From Lachnospiraceae bacterium (GTDB lineage: Bacteria; Bacillota; Clostridia; Lachnospirales; Lachnospiraceae): a stretch of DNA of 64,000 nt. How positions within the stretch are numbered: the stretch's first letter is position 1; the number at the start of each line of letters is the position of its first letter. A model generated the notes under the pieces. That model ran no database searches. It was given only the letters and a program-made list of their open reading frames with translations, and was not told where the DNA came from. The stretch spans positions 47,553 through 111,552 of the forward strand of contig JAAUZH010000007.1 of assembly GCA_014804675.1 (NCBI GenBank), written 5' to 3'. Positions 8,533 to 17,794 of the stretch are shown one piece after another. Both the position numbers and the translations under genes were made by a program.

Positions 8533-9210
8533 ATGAACGAATATACAACAGATGAAATGAATACTATCTCACAGACAGAAGCGCTTCCATTTGAACATAC
8601 AAAGGGCTTTCATCCACTTTACATATTTCCACTGCTGTATGTTCTGTCCATTTACTTACTTCCAACCTACCTGTCCATAAAAATAGAAGGTGTTGACTTA
8701 ACGTTCCTGCTTTTTCTGCCATTTGCATTTGGTGTTCTTAATATCATTGCTGCGGTGAAATTCTGCAGACCGGAAAACCGCATCATCATGCTAAATGCCA
8801 CAGTATTTGTAAAATATGCCATGATTCCCTTTTTTATAATAGGCGGCTTTATCGTGGTGGCTGCCTTTTTCCTGTCCTTTATACCGGTTCCCTTTATGAT
8901 ATTTGTAGGACCCGCATTTGTGTTACTTGGAAACGTTTACGGTTGGTTTGTTCTGGCATTTGAAGCGCCTTATACGATTTCTTATCTGCGCCTGTCCTTC
9001 AAATCAAATACTCTTTCAAAGGTTATGCTGATTGTCCATGCCATGCTTCAGTTTTTCTTTTTCGTGGACGTGATTGATGTGATGTTCCTGACTTTGAAAG
9101 CACGCAAATGGAAAAAACTGACTCTTACTTTAATCGTGTTGTGTGTTGTTTTGGCACTGGTGCTTTTTGTTTGGATTATATGGAAAGCTGCAGAAATTTT
9201 CTCCAGCTAA
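8533..9210 (+). CDS. hypothetical membrane protein
   Basis: A 225-residue protein with a polar N terminus of about 25 residues and about six hydrophobic segments, ending in a helix and Ser-rich tail. The region around residues 165-195 (MLQFFFFVDVIDVMF) resembles the matching region of the protein encoded at 9667-10233 on the other strand (ILHFFFVADVISAIV), so the two are probably distant paralogs. No catalytic motif or named family recognised. It stands alone on the plus strand. Confidence 0.7.
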   Translation: MNEYTTDEMNTISQTEALPFEHTKGFHPLYIFPLLYVLSIYLLPTYLSIKIEGVDLTFLLFLPFAFGVLNIIAAVKFCRPENRIIMLNATVFVKYAMIPFFIIGGFIVVAAFFLSFIPVPFMIFVGPAFVLLGNVYGWFVLAFEAPYTISYLRLSFKSNTLSKVMLIVHAMLQFFFFVDVIDVMFLTLKARKWKKLTLTLIVLCVVLALVLFVWIIWKAAEIFSS

Positions 9211-9214
9211 AATA

Positions 9215-9656
9215 TTATTTCATCCAACTGCCATCAGGTATCCAGACGTAAGGCTGTTTCTTTGCCACCAGGTAATGAAATTCAATCGCCAGGCTTTCTA
9301 TCGTTAGGTCTTTGAAAATGGTTATGTTTAGAAACATGCGCCGGTTCAAACAGTCTTTATCTTTAGAGGAAAGCAGGAAGATATTGGAAGGGGGGAACCT
9401 TATTAGTAAAATTATTCTTCACTTCCATGCCAAATAAATAAAATGCATATTGTACGGTTCCCGAAAAAGGATTCTGCACGATATCAAAGGAATAACCAAG
9501 ACCTGAATAGTGGCAATATTGCTGGTTTTCCGTTTCCATACTGAATACAGGGGATTTTTGCCGATTCACTCTTGATAGATCAACTGCCCCCGCAGCCATC
9601 CAAAGAAATAGCAGAAATAACAGGAAGCATACAATCATCTTGCTCTTTTTTCCCAT
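9215..9656 (-). pseudogene. frameshifted hypothetical membrane-anchored protein
   Basis: The open frame at 9363-9656 encodes 97 residues with an N-terminal helix (about 8-26) and ends shortly after VPPFQYLPAFL. Just before that end is a run of six identical bases (G on the plus strand, 9390-9395). Reading one base fewer there continues into a further 55-60 protein-like codons (…NIFLLSSKDKD…VWIPDGSWMK) with a stop at 9215-9217, only 4 bp from the convergent neighbour. The intact product would be about 146 residues. Either a real inactivating slip, a phase-variable tract or a sequencing error. It follows the membrane protein gene at 9667 by 10 bp, so the two probably share a message. Function unknown. 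Confidence 0.6.
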
Positions 9657-9666
9657 AAAACTCTCC

Positions 9667-10233
9667 TTAAACAGCTTCCAATTCCTTTTGCTCCCTTTTG
9701 CGCTTTTCTTTCCGGACCTTTATGTATAATACAATAGCGCTGATAACATCTGCCACAAAGAAAAAATGCAGAATGATATTGATGACTACATACTTTTTGG
9801 ATACGACCCGCTTCATTCCCGCCCGAATCAGCGCATTTACTCCATAGGCGGATGAAGCAATCATTAAAAATAATGCTACAAAGAAAAAGTAAAGTATCAA
9901 AAATGGGGACATAAATATGAACACTGGAACTACAACACACAATGCTAATATGAAATCAATCAAAAGAATGGTCAGATAAACCGGAATATGAATGAGCTTT
10001 ATCAGCATATTCCAAAAAGCCAGATGATAATAGGAATCTTCTTCCCTGCATGTGCAGGCATAAATCATATTTAAAACATAAACCACAATCGTAATTATTA
10101 TGCTTAATATAAAAAAAGTATATACCAGTATTTCATTTACATCATCGCCTGCAACCGGCCAAAGTAAAACATCATATAAATACGGCCATAGAGCTAACGT
10201 AACAGGAAACCATCTCTTTTTTTTCAATTTCAT
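9667..10233 (-). CDS. hypothetical membrane protein, paralog of the 8533 gene product
   Basis: About 188 residues with five or six hydrophobic segments and a highly basic C terminus (KVRKEKRKREQ). The start is placed at the ATG at 10233 because GAGG lies 8 nt upstream; an earlier in-frame start has no site. The segment ILHFFFVADVISAIVLYIKVRK matches in pattern the end of the protein at 8533-9210. Product not recognised. It is followed by the frameshifted gene at 9215-9656. Confidence 0.65.
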   Translation of the reverse strand: MKLKKKRWFPVTLALWPYLYDVLLWPVAGDDVNEILVYTFFILSIIITIVVYVLNMIYACTCREEDSYYHLAFWNMLIKLIHIPVYLTILLIDFILALCVVVPVFIFMSPFLILYFFFVALFLMIASSAYGVNALIRAGMKRVVSKKYVVINIILHFFFVADVISAIVLYIKVRKEKRKREQKELEAV

Positions 10234-10357
10234 TTCACTTGCCTCATCTTTCTGTATTCCGCACTTTGTGCTGCTTGTTATTGCAAATTGTACCATAATG
10301 CCGGACTATGTGTAAATCATTTTATGCCGGCTCACACGTCCTTCTATCCAAATCCTC

Positions 10358-11254
10358 CTATTCCATAGTACATTGCATCAGCAGGGATTTTAATTCTTTT
10401 GCAGCAATACTTAAAGGATACCGTTCATTTTCAACAAAGCAGATTTGTCTGGAGGGAAGCTCTTCCGCCTGGGAAAGCCGATATACTTCTCCCTTTTCAA
10501 TGGCATCCTTGGCAAATACCTCCGGCATATACCCGATTCCTAAATCATGCCTGACCATGGGAAGAATCTGGTCTGTAGTAGCAGCCTGCAGCTCCGGCTT
10601 GAACAAAAGGCCATGGCTATGGTAAAAATTCTCATAAAATTGATAAGTAACCGTATCTTCCCCAAGGCATATTACCGGATAAGCCATAAGCTCTTTCATC
10701 GTCAGTTTCTTTTTGCATAAGGCACCATAAGCAGGCCCCCCGATCAAGGCATCCCGAAACCGGATAATCGGATAAGAAACAAGGGGCTTCTCCACATCCG
10801 AAAGCGTGGTTACCACTGCAAAATCGGCCTCTCCATTTTTGACGGATTCAATCGCCTGTACGGTAAGATGGTTTAAGATACGGATGCGGATCCCGGGATA
10901 GTTTTTTTTGAAAGTGCCCAGTACAGGAAGCAGCAGCATACGCAGTGCCGTTTCACTTGCCCCTATTGTGACACATCCATTTTGCATACTGATTGCTTCT
11001 GCGATCTCATCTTCCGCAAGCAAAAGCCGTTCCACCGCAACCTTAACATGGCCATAAAGTCTTTTCCCTTCCGGCGTCAGGGAGATTCCCCGGTTCGAAC
11101 GTATCAACAGCCTGCAGCCTGTTTCGCTTTCCAAAAGCCTTATGGCACGGGAAATATTGGGCTGGTTGCTTTGAAGTGCCTTCGCAGCCTGTGTTATATT
11201 TTTATACTTTGCTACGTAATAAAAGATTCGGTAATATTCATAATTTACATTCAT
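10358..11254 (-). CDS. LysR-family transcriptional regulator
   Basis: A 298-residue LysR-type regulator: N-terminal winged helix-turn-helix (residues about 1-60, NITQAAKALQSNQPNISRAI and a wing with GISLTPEGKRLY) and an effector-binding domain from about 90. It is divergent from the MATE transporter gene at 11382, with a 127-bp AT-rich shared promoter region holding several TATAAT-like boxes, the usual arrangement when a LysR protein controls the neighbouring gene. The ligand cannot be told from sequence. Confidence 0.92.
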   Translation of the reverse strand: MNVNYEYYRIFYYVAKYKNITQAAKALQSNQPNISRAIRLLESETGCRLLIRSNRGISLTPEGKRLYGHVKVAVERLLLAEDEIAEAISMQNGCVTIGASETALRMLLLPVLGTFKKNYPGIRIRILNHLTVQAIESVKNGEADFAVVTTLSDVEKPLVSYPIIRFRDALIGGPAYGALCKKKLTMKELMAYPVICLGEDTVTYQFYENFYHSHGLLFKPELQAATTDQILPMVRHDLGIGYMPEVFAKDAIEKGEVYRLSQAEELPSRQICFVENERYPLSIAAKELKSLLMQCTME

Positions 11255-11381
11255 AATTTTTCCGCTTTGTCATATCAAATTTATATGTCTATAATATCAT
11301 ATATATATTTTTCGTATTTTTTTATCCAGAGTATAATACTTTCAGAAAAGAAATTCAAGAAATGCATGGAGGATTGATAAC

Positions 11382-12719
11382 GTGAATAAAGATTTAACCG
11401 TAGGGAAGGCGGAAACCGTATTATGGAAATTCTGTCTGCCGCTATTTGGAAGCATTCTTTTTCAACAGCTGTATAATATTGCAGACAGTCTGGTAGCAGG
11501 GAAATTCATAGGGGAAAATGCTCTGGCAGCAGTGGGGAACAGCTATGAAATCACACTGATTTTTATTGCATTTGCATTTGGCTGCAACATTGGATGCTCC
11601 GTAGTGGTATCCCAATTGTTTGGCGCAAAAAAATATGGAGAAATGAAAAGCTCTATCTATACCGCCATGATTTCCAGCGGGGTTTTGTGCATAGCATTGA
11701 TGATATTCGGCATTGCCAGCTGCGGAGGACTCTTGAACCTGATCCATACCCAGCAGGAAATTCTTGCTGATTCCAGGCTCTATCTGGATATTTACATCTG
11801 GGGGCTTCCATTTCTGTTTTTTTATAACATTGCAACAGGAATCTTCTCCGCACTGGGTGATTCCAAGACACCATTTATTTTTCTGGCAGTTTCCTCCACT
11901 TCTAATATTCTGGTAGATATCTTATTTGTATCTTCCTTTCACATGGGTGTAACAGGTGTTGCCTGGGCAACCTTTCTATGTCAGGGGGTCAGCTGTATTC
12001 TTGCAGTTCTTGTTGTGTTAAAAAGACTGGCCGGAATCCACACAGATGCTAAGGTGCCGCTCTATTCCTTTGAAGCATTTAAGAAGGTTGCAGTAATTGC
12101 TATTCCCAGCATTTTACAGCAAAGCTTTATTTCCATTGGCAACATCATTATCCAAAGTGTCATCAATGACTGCGGCGTCGGAGTGACTGCCGGATATTCG
12201 GCAGCTGTAAAGCTAAACAATCTGGTCATCACCTCATTTACCACACTGGGAAATGGAATCTCCAATTACACTGCGCAAAATTTAGGCGCTGGAATTTTAC
12301 CAAGGATAAAAGACGGCTTTAAGGCAGGAGTCAAGATGGTATGGCTGCTTTGTATACCGATTATCCTGCTCTATCTTTTGGCAGCAAAAGCATTGATCAC
12401 ATTTTTTATCAATGACCCCTCCGATTTAGCACTGGCATCCGGTATGAAGTTTCTGTATATCGTAGCTCCCTTTTATTTGATTGTATCTGTAAAGCTGGTT
12501 GCTGACGGCATCCTCCGGGGAGCCGGATTGATGAAAAAATTTATGGCTGCCACTTTTACTGACTTGATTTTGAGGGTGGTGCTTGCCGAAATACTGGCAA
12601 AACAGATAGGATATCTGGGAATATGGTGTGCATGGCCAATCGGATGGACCATTGCCATGACGCTTTCTGTTGTATTTTATTTAAACGGACCGTGGAAACA
12701 TGCAGCTGAAAAGCCTTAA
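11382..12719 (+). CDS. MATE family multidrug efflux transporter
   Basis: A 445-residue protein of about 12 membrane helices in two similar halves, with the MATE start pattern (LPLFGSILFQQLYNIADSLVAG near residues 17-38) and the second-half counterpart near 235-260 (IPSILQQSFISIGNI). MATE proteins use Na+ or H+ gradients to expel cationic drugs and metabolites. Probably regulated by the divergent LysR gene. The start has GGAGG about 11 nt upstream (GGAGGATTGATAACGTG); the protein begins with GTG. Confidence 0.92.
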   Translation: MNKDLTVGKAETVLWKFCLPLFGSILFQQLYNIADSLVAGKFIGENALAAVGNSYEITLIFIAFAFGCNIGCSVVVSQLFGAKKYGEMKSSIYTAMISSGVLCIALMIFGIASCGGLLNLIHTQQEILADSRLYLDIYIWGLPFLFFYNIATGIFSALGDSKTPFIFLAVSSTSNILVDILFVSSFHMGVTGVAWATFLCQGVSCILAVLVVLKRLAGIHTDAKVPLYSFEAFKKVAVIAIPSILQQSFISIGNIIIQSVINDCGVGVTAGYSAAVKLNNLVITSFTTLGNGISNYTAQNLGAGILPRIKDGFKAGVKMVWLLCIPIILLYLLAAKALITFFINDPSDLALASGMKFLYIVAPFYLIVSVKLVADGILRGAGLMKKFMAATFTDLILRVVLAEILAKQIGYLGIWCAWPIGWTIAMTLSVVFYLNGPWKHAAEKP

Positions 12720-12761
12720 CAATGGAATTCCGAACAAATGGCGCCTGAAGGTTTTGTTTTC

Positions 12762-13291
12762 TCACCCAGCGATTCCAACCAATCTTCGGATATAGGGAAT
12801 TCGTCTTATGATTTCGTAGAGAAGAAGGGTAATGAGAAACAAATACAGCAAAAACCAAAGATGTGCAGGGGTAAAGCCTCCCTTATAGCCGGTAAGGTCG
12901 GTTATTTTTGTAAAGAACAGGTAGTACTGCCCCAAATACGTGCCCTGGTAGTCATTAAAATACACTTCTCCAGTATATGTCATGGCCGGAACAAGAACCA
13001 ACAGACCAAATACAAAAGGTATCACAAGCTTTTTATACGCTCCCATATAAATTGCTTATTTGTCCTTTTTTGCAGGGAATATTTGCTGCTCATTCCGGCA
13101 AGTGTAAAAAGAAGCGTCATATACCATGGATATACGGCAGTGGAAAAGGCATACAGAACATTGTTCGTATGGGACCAGACATAAAATCCGCTATATTCGC
13201 CGCCATTCCATATTTGTGAGGCATGGAACGGGAAAAGCAGGAGTATTGCCAGGGTTCTTAGGTTGTCTATGTAATGTTTTCTACTTTGCAT
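12762..13291 (-). pseudogene. acyltransferase-3 family remnant, frameshifted and truncated
   Basis: Two overlapping frames together read as the first half of an acyltransferase-3 family membrane protein. The first (13291-13022) gives MQSRKHYIDNLRTLAILLLF with the family's N-terminal His/Arg pattern, up to QFIWERIK. The second (13046-12762) picks up with KKLVIPFVFGLLVLVPA, so a frameshift lies near 13022-13046. The second frame then stops after about 94 residues, giving about 180 residues against roughly 350-400 in the family, with no continuation seen before the MATE gene. Probably a decaying gene. Confidence 0.7.
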
Positions 13292-13338
13292 TTTAGATTT
13301 GCCCCCTTATTTTTTCGACTCCGCTTTACATTTTCCTT

Positions 13339-13788
13339 TCACATCAGATTTTTGCTCAATAACTGTGACAGCATCTGTTGAAATTGAGTATTTTCCTCAG
13401 CACTTGTAAAGAAAAAGGTTTTATCAATTCCCTCAACTTCTATAACAGCTTTTTTCAGAAAATTTTTCCCTTTTTCCGTGTTAGAAATGGAATTAGCCCT
13501 TGTATCCGTCTCATGTGGCATACGGCAAATCAATCCCTTTTTCTCCAGCAATCTAACAGTAGAAGATACCGTCATAACATCAATCATGGAAAAATCAGAA
13601 ATCTTTTTTTGCGTAATACATATTTCTTGTTCAGACAGTTCTTCTATCACGGCTAAAATTACAAACTGCGTGTGCGTCAGATTGTATGCCTGCAATACTT
13701 GTTTGATTTTTCTCTGCCATAGCATAGATGACTGCCAAAACAATAATCCTATGCTTTCCTTGTGATTTTTACATTCTGCAAACTTCAT
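13339..13788 (-). CDS. MarR-family transcriptional regulator
   Basis: A 149-residue MarR-type regulator: winged helix with ITQKKISDFSMIDVMTVSSTVRLLEKKGLI at about 57-88 and the wing DTRANSISNTEKG at about 95-108. It follows the SRPBCC gene by 9 bp and shares its promoter, over which a perfect 24-bp palindrome lies. That is the size and symmetry of a MarR dimer site, so autorepression of the pair is likely. Inducer unknown. Confidence 0.9.
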   Translation of the reverse strand: MKFAECKNHKESIGLLFWQSSMLWQRKIKQVLQAYNLTHTQFVILAVIEELSEQEICITQKKISDFSMIDVMTVSSTVRLLEKKGLICRMPHETDTRANSISNTEKGKNFLKKAVIEVEGIDKTFFFTSAEENTQFQQMLSQLLSKNLM

Positions 13789-13797
13789 ACTATCCTT

Positions 13798-14199
13798 TTA
13801 TGCGGAAAGGAGTTTTTCCAAACACTCCGGTATTCCTGCTGTAATTCCCTTCCCCATACCTTTCATTTGATTTTCTTCACCGCCTTCAATGGTAACGGTA
13901 TGGGTAATAGTAACACCATTTTCGTCTTCTTTCAAGAGATGTCCAAAGGTAACAGCAATAGGACCAAGTTCAGACTTTGTAGTAAAACTTTTCTTATCCG
14001 AACACTCTGTCAGCACGATAGGTAAACTTGAACCATCAGCTATTTCCATGATACCCTGGGTGCCAGCAGAAAATGGGCCGGAAAGCTGGACAGATTTTAC
14101 ACTTTTGTCCCATAATCCCCACTTGGTTACATCCGAATAGAAATCCCATATTTTTTGAATGTCAGCCTTTCCAGTAATTGATTTTTCATAAATGAACAT
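13798..14199 (-). CDS. SRPBCC (polyketide cyclase/START-like) protein
   Basis: A 133-residue protein starting MFIYEKSITGKADIQKIWDF, the START/SRPBCC pattern of a small lipid- or ligand-binding helix-grip fold; the end GITAGIPECLEKLLSA fits the long C-terminal helix. No catalytic residues are diagnostic. First gene of the pair with the MarR regulator; the AAGGAGG site is 9 nt before the ATG. It may bind or detoxify the small molecule sensed by the regulator; that is inference from operon partnership. Confidence 0.8.
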   Translation of the reverse strand: MFIYEKSITGKADIQKIWDFYSDVTKWGLWDKSVKSVQLSGPFSAGTQGIMEIADGSSLPIVLTECSDKKSFTTKSELGPIAVTFGHLLKEDENGVTITHTVTIEGGEENQMKGMGKGITAGIPECLEKLLSA

Positions 14200-14212
14200 A
14201 TTTTTATCCTCC

Positions 14213-14258
14213 TTATAATAAGTATACTTATTATAAGTAATATTATGATAAAAGTCAA
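14213..14258 (-). promoter_or_regulatory. SRPBCC-MarR promoter with 24-bp palindromic operator
   Basis: Minus-strand promoter: TTGACT (14253-14258), 17-bp spacer, TATAAT (14230-14235). A perfect 24-bp palindrome, 14213-14236, half TTATAATAAGTA, covers the -10 box and the transcription start and ends at the ribosome binding site. Good candidate operator for the MarR protein. Confidence 0.8.
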
Positions 14259-14384
14259 GGATGTAAAGGATTTAAGCAAAGAAAGCACACAATCTAAGCC
14301 AATGCCGGGCATTTCTATTTTTCTTATATCAGCTATGCAATTTTTCAAACCTTCAAATTTCCACAAAATTCATTTGACTTACAT

Positions 14385-15458
14385 CTAATTCTCATTCATC
14401 TTCGCCAGCTTCGCCGCCTGGTCCGCCGCAATCAGGCTATCCAACAGCTCCTCAATATCCCCATTCATAATCGAATCAATCTTATAAAGGGTAAGCTTGA
14501 TCCTATGATCCGTCACACGTCCCTGAGGAAAATTATAAGTACGGATCTTCTCCGAACGGTCTCCTGTACCAATCTGGCTTCTTCTCAGCTCCGCCTCCGC
14601 ATCATGCTGTTTCTGCTGCTCAATATCATACAGCTTTGCACGTAGCAGTGCAAATGCCTTTGCCTTATTCTGAAGCTGGGATTTTTCCGTCTGGCTGTAT
14701 ACCACGATTCCGGTAGGATAATGGGTAAGCCGCACAGCAGAATCCGTTGTATTGACACATTGTCCTCCGTTTCCGGATGCACGCATAACGTCAATACGGA
14801 TATCCTTATCATCAATGACAACATCCACATCCTCCACCTCCGGCATAACTGCAACCGTAATAGTGGAAGTATGGATACGCCCGCCGCTTTCTGTTTCCGG
14901 CACCCTCTGGACACGATGAACACCGCTTTCATATTTCAGCTTGGAATAGGCTCCGTTTCCGGTAATCATAAAATTTACTTCCTTCATACCCCCGATGCCG
15001 ATTTCATCCACGTTCATGGTTTCCACCTTCCACCGCTGCTTTTCTGCATAATGCACATATAAACGGTACATTTCCGCTGCAAATAAAGCGGCCTCGTCCC
15101 CGCCTGCGCCGGCACGGATTTCCACAATAACGTTTTTATCATCATTGGGGTCTTTGGGAAGAAGAAGGATTTTTAACTCCTGCTCCAGCTCCTCCACCCG
15201 CTTCTTTGCATCATTCAGCTCTTCCTTTAACATCTCCCGCATGTCTTCATCGGTTTCTTCCTCTAACATGGAAAGAGAATCTTCAATATCCCCTTTACAC
15301 TTTTTATATTCCTTATATGCCTCCACTATAGGGGTCAGATCGCTCTGCTCCTTCATAAGTTTGCGAAATCTTTCCTGATTGTTAGCCACATCCGGCTCAT
15401 TCAGCTCTCCCATCAGCTCTTCAAAACGAATCAATAAATCTTCTAACCTGTCAAACAT
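14385..15458 (-). CDS. prfA: peptide chain release factor 1
   Basis: About 357 residues. The GGQ motif that triggers peptide release is at about residues 231-233 ([14 protein letters not shown]) and the codon-recognition PxT motif is PET at about 187-189, identifying RF1 (UAG/UAA) and not RF2. The ATG at 15458 (MFDRLEDLL) is chosen as start; the longer frame adds eight unconserved residues. The gene overlaps prmC by 8 nt, and PrmC methylates the Gln of GGQ, a classic pairing. Part of the rho-rpmE-DUF1385-prmC-prfA block. Confidence 0.97.
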   Translation of the reverse strand: MFDRLEDLLIRFEELMGELNEPDVANNQERFRKLMKEQSDLTPIVEAYKEYKKCKGDIEDSLSMLEEETDEDMREMLKEELNDAKKRVEELEQELKILLLPKDPNDDKNVIVEIRAGAGGDEAALFAAEMYRLYVHYAEKQRWKVETMNVDEIGIGGMKEVNFMITGNGAYSKLKYESGVHRVQRVPETESGGRIHTSTITVAVMPEVEDVDVVIDDKDIRIDVMRASGNGGQCVNTTDSAVRLTHYPTGIVVYSQTEKSQLQNKAKAFALLRAKLYDIEQQKQHDAEAELRRSQIGTGDRSEKIRTYNFPQGRVTDHRIKLTLYKIDSIMNGDIEELLDSLIAADQAAKLAKMNEN

Positions 15459-16320
15459 GTTTCTCCTCCAAAAAAGTTCCAAAAACTATCCGGTCCAGAC
15501 CCACATAGTCTTTTTTTAACTGTACCTCACAAAATCCGGCTTCCTCTAAAAGCTTCGTCACCGCTTCTCCCTGATTATAACCGATTTCCAAAAACAACAT
15601 TCCGCCCCGGTTTAAATAGCTCCCGGCTTCCCTTGCTATTTTCCTGTAAAAATCCAAACCATCCTTTCCCCCGTCCAAAGCAATCACAGGCTCATGATCT
15701 TTTACTTCTGCTGCCAGTGTCCCAACGATTTCTGTTTCTATATAGGGGGGATTGGATACGATGATATCAAATTTTTCCTGCTTTCCGCTGGCCTTATCCG
15801 GTTTAAATACCGAAAACAAATCGCTTTCCAAAAATTCCGCTTCCAGCTTCAGAGCTTTCGCATTCTGCCGGGCTGTCAAAAGCGCCTCTTTTGAAATATC
15901 CACTCCCATTCCTCTGCAGTCATTGGAATAGTGCAAAAGGCTTAGCAAAATACAGCCGGAGCCGGTACATATATCCAAAATGCTCATGCCGTCATGAAGA
16001 TGGAGCATAACCTCCTCTACTAAAAGCTCTGTATCCTGTCTTGGTATTAAAACCTTATCATTTACCAGAAAGGAAAGTCCCATAAACTCCTGACTGCCTG
16101 TAATATGCTGCAATGGAATATGCTCTGCCCTTCTGACAATACAGTTTACATAAGTTTCATTTTTCTCATGGGGTACCGGTTCCTCTCCATGAGCAAGCAA
16201 ATCATTTCTGTTGGTGCCACAGACGAATTCCAGCAATATCCTGGCATCCAAGGCAGCCTCTTCCACACCTGCCTGCTCAAGAGAAGCTTTTCCCATTTCA
16301 TATACTTCCTTATATGTCAT
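15451..16320 (-). CDS. prmC: release factor glutamine N5-methyltransferase
   Basis: A 289-residue enzyme with an N-terminal helical domain and a SAM-binding Rossmann domain: DICTGSGC at about 116-123 and the catalytic NPPY at about 190-193. It transfers a methyl group from SAM to the Gln of the GGQ loop in release factors. It overlaps prfA downstream and follows the DUF1385 gene by 3 bp, so translation is likely coupled. Confidence 0.97.
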   Translation of the reverse strand: MTYKEVYEMGKASLEQAGVEEAALDARILLEFVCGTNRNDLLAHGEEPVPHEKNETYVNCIVRRAEHIPLQHITGSQEFMGLSFLVNDKVLIPRQDTELLVEEVMLHLHDGMSILDICTGSGCILLSLLHYSNDCRGMGVDISKEALLTARQNAKALKLEAEFLESDLFSVFKPDKASGKQEKFDIIVSNPPYIETEIVGTLAAEVKDHEPVIALDGGKDGLDFYRKIAREAGSYLNRGGMLFLEIGYNQGEAVTKLLEEAGFCEVQLKKDYVGLDRIVFGTFLEEKHV

Positions 16321-16323
16321 GGA

Positions 16324-17355
16324 TTACTCCTTTACTTCCTCTACTTCCTCCTGCTCATCAGCTTCCTTTAAGGCTTCCCTGACTTCTTCCGCACTGTCCA
16401 CATCATAATCAAAGGCCTCTTTAAAGTATGCCTTCCAATCAAAGACTGCTTCCACCGAAGCAATGGCAACTTCCACCATTTGTTTATCCGGCTCCTTGGT
16501 GGTCAGTTTCTGCAAAAGCATTCCCGGATAAGAAAAAACAGCCGTAATAACATTATCATATTTTCCCGCCAGACGAATCAGTTCGTAGGAAATTCCTGCT
16601 ATTACCGGCAGAAGCAACAGCCGAAGCAGCAGCTTCAGAGCCAGATTATCCACCCTGATAAAGAAAAACAATACAGCGCTGACTACAATAACAAACAACA
16701 AAAAGCTGGTGCCACACCGTTTATGCTGTCTGGAGCTTTTCATGACATTTTCCACATTCAGTTCCCTGCCCCGCTCCACACAATTGATACATTTATGCTC
16801 TGCCCCATGGTACATATAAAATCTCTGAATATCCTTCATAAGAGAAATCAGCACCACATAGGATAGGAAGATCAGCACCCGGACAATTGCCTCAAATAAG
16901 GCAAGAAGCGTATCGTTCACTACCACTCTCCCTAACAGCTCCGTAAGAAAATAAGGAAGCACCATAAAAATCAGCACTGCCATAATTACAGAAAAGCATA
17001 CGGTTGCACCCATTACAACGTCCTCTGCCCTTCCGCCAAATACTTTGTACATGGTCTGATCGAACCTGGACTCTTTCTTTCCCTCTTCCTCTTCCTCGTA
17101 AAAGGAGGCCGAATAGGTCAGGCATTTCGTCCCCAATATCAAAGAATCAATGAAATTAAAAATTCCCCTGATAAAAGGAAGCCTTTTCCATCTGCTGCCA
17201 TTCCCAAGCTCCTTATGTTCTTCTACCTTCACCTCAATCTTACCGTCGGGCTTTCTCACCGCTACCGCATATTTCTCTTTATTTCTCATCATGACGCCTT
17301 CTAAAACCGCCTGACCGCCGATTCCGGAATATCTTGTGTTCTTTTTTTCGCTCAT
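16324..17355 (-). CDS. DUF1385 family membrane protein (YqhQ-like)
   Basis: A 343-residue protein with the DUF1385 start GGQAVLEGVMMRNKEKYAVAVR (about 13-34), about four to five membrane helices in the middle (about 115-275), and the conserved segment MYHGAEHKCINC near 180-191. The C terminus is acidic. Function of the family is unknown, but its place between rpmE/rho and prmC/prfA is well kept in clostridia. The last 15-20 residues are mostly Glu, Val and Lys. Confidence 0.93.
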   Translation of the reverse strand: MSEKKNTRYSGIGGQAVLEGVMMRNKEKYAVAVRKPDGKIEVKVEEHKELGNGSRWKRLPFIRGIFNFIDSLILGTKCLTYSASFYEEEEEGKKESRFDQTMYKVFGGRAEDVVMGATVCFSVIMAVLIFMVLPYFLTELLGRVVVNDTLLALFEAIVRVLIFLSYVVLISLMKDIQRFYMYHGAEHKCINCVERGRELNVENVMKSSRQHKRCGTSFLLFVIVVSAVLFFFIRVDNLALKLLLRLLLLPVIAGISYELIRLAGKYDNVITAVFSYPGMLLQKLTTKEPDKQMVEVAIASVEAVFDWKAYFKEAFDYDVDSAEEVREALKEADEQEEVEEVKE

Positions 17356-17409
17356 AACCGCTCAAACCCTTCCATGGTTCCCTATTATCCAAAAACCCTA
17401 TCACTACGA

Positions 17410-17441
17410 AAAATAAGGTTGAGACAAAAGCCTCAACCTTC
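17410..17441 (-). terminator. intrinsic terminator after rpmE
   Basis: Perfect 9-bp stem, AAGGTTGAG at 17415-17423 and CTCAACCTT at 17432-17440, 8-nt loop, followed on the minus strand by ATTTTT. It sits 12 bp after the rpmE stop and separates it from the DUF1385-prmC-prfA genes. Confidence 0.85.
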
Positions 17442-17452
17442 TTAAAATCAAA

Positions 17453-17659
17453 CTATTTGCTTGTAACACCGTATTTCTTATTAAACTTATCAATACGACC
17501 ATCAGCTCTGGCAGACTTCTGTTGACCTGTGTAGAATGGATGACATTTCGAACAGATTTCAACATGAATATCTTCCTTGGTAGAACCGGTTACAAACGTA
17601 TTCCCACAGTTGCAGGTTACAGTTGCTTGATAATACTCTGGATGGATTCCTTCTCTCAT
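17453..17659 (-). CDS. rpmE: 50S ribosomal protein L31
   Basis: A 68-residue L31 starting [16 protein letters not shown]. Cys residues in CNCG and CSKC form the zinc-binding (C+) version of L31, as opposed to the zinc-free paralog used under zinc starvation. The ATG at 17659 is used because AGAGG lies 8 nt upstream; an upstream in-frame GTG overlaps that site. Downstream of rho, the standard order. Confidence 0.96.
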   Translation of the reverse strand: MREGIHPEYYQATVTCNCGNTFVTGSTKEDIHVEICSKCHPFYTGQQKSARADGRIDKFNKKYGVTSK

Positions 17660-17794
17660 TTCTTTCACCTCTCTATGCTAGCTTCCCGCTGTAAATCCCT
17701 ATCCACACCGATTTACAATGAAGCTCTTTCTTCGTTTTACATAAACAGCTTTCTTAGTATATCACAGGTTTTCCAGTTGTGCAATAGGTAATTT

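Noticed and set aside
12738..13184. Plus-strand ORF of 148 residues
   Set aside because: Antisense to the acyltransferase remnant; composition is not protein-like.
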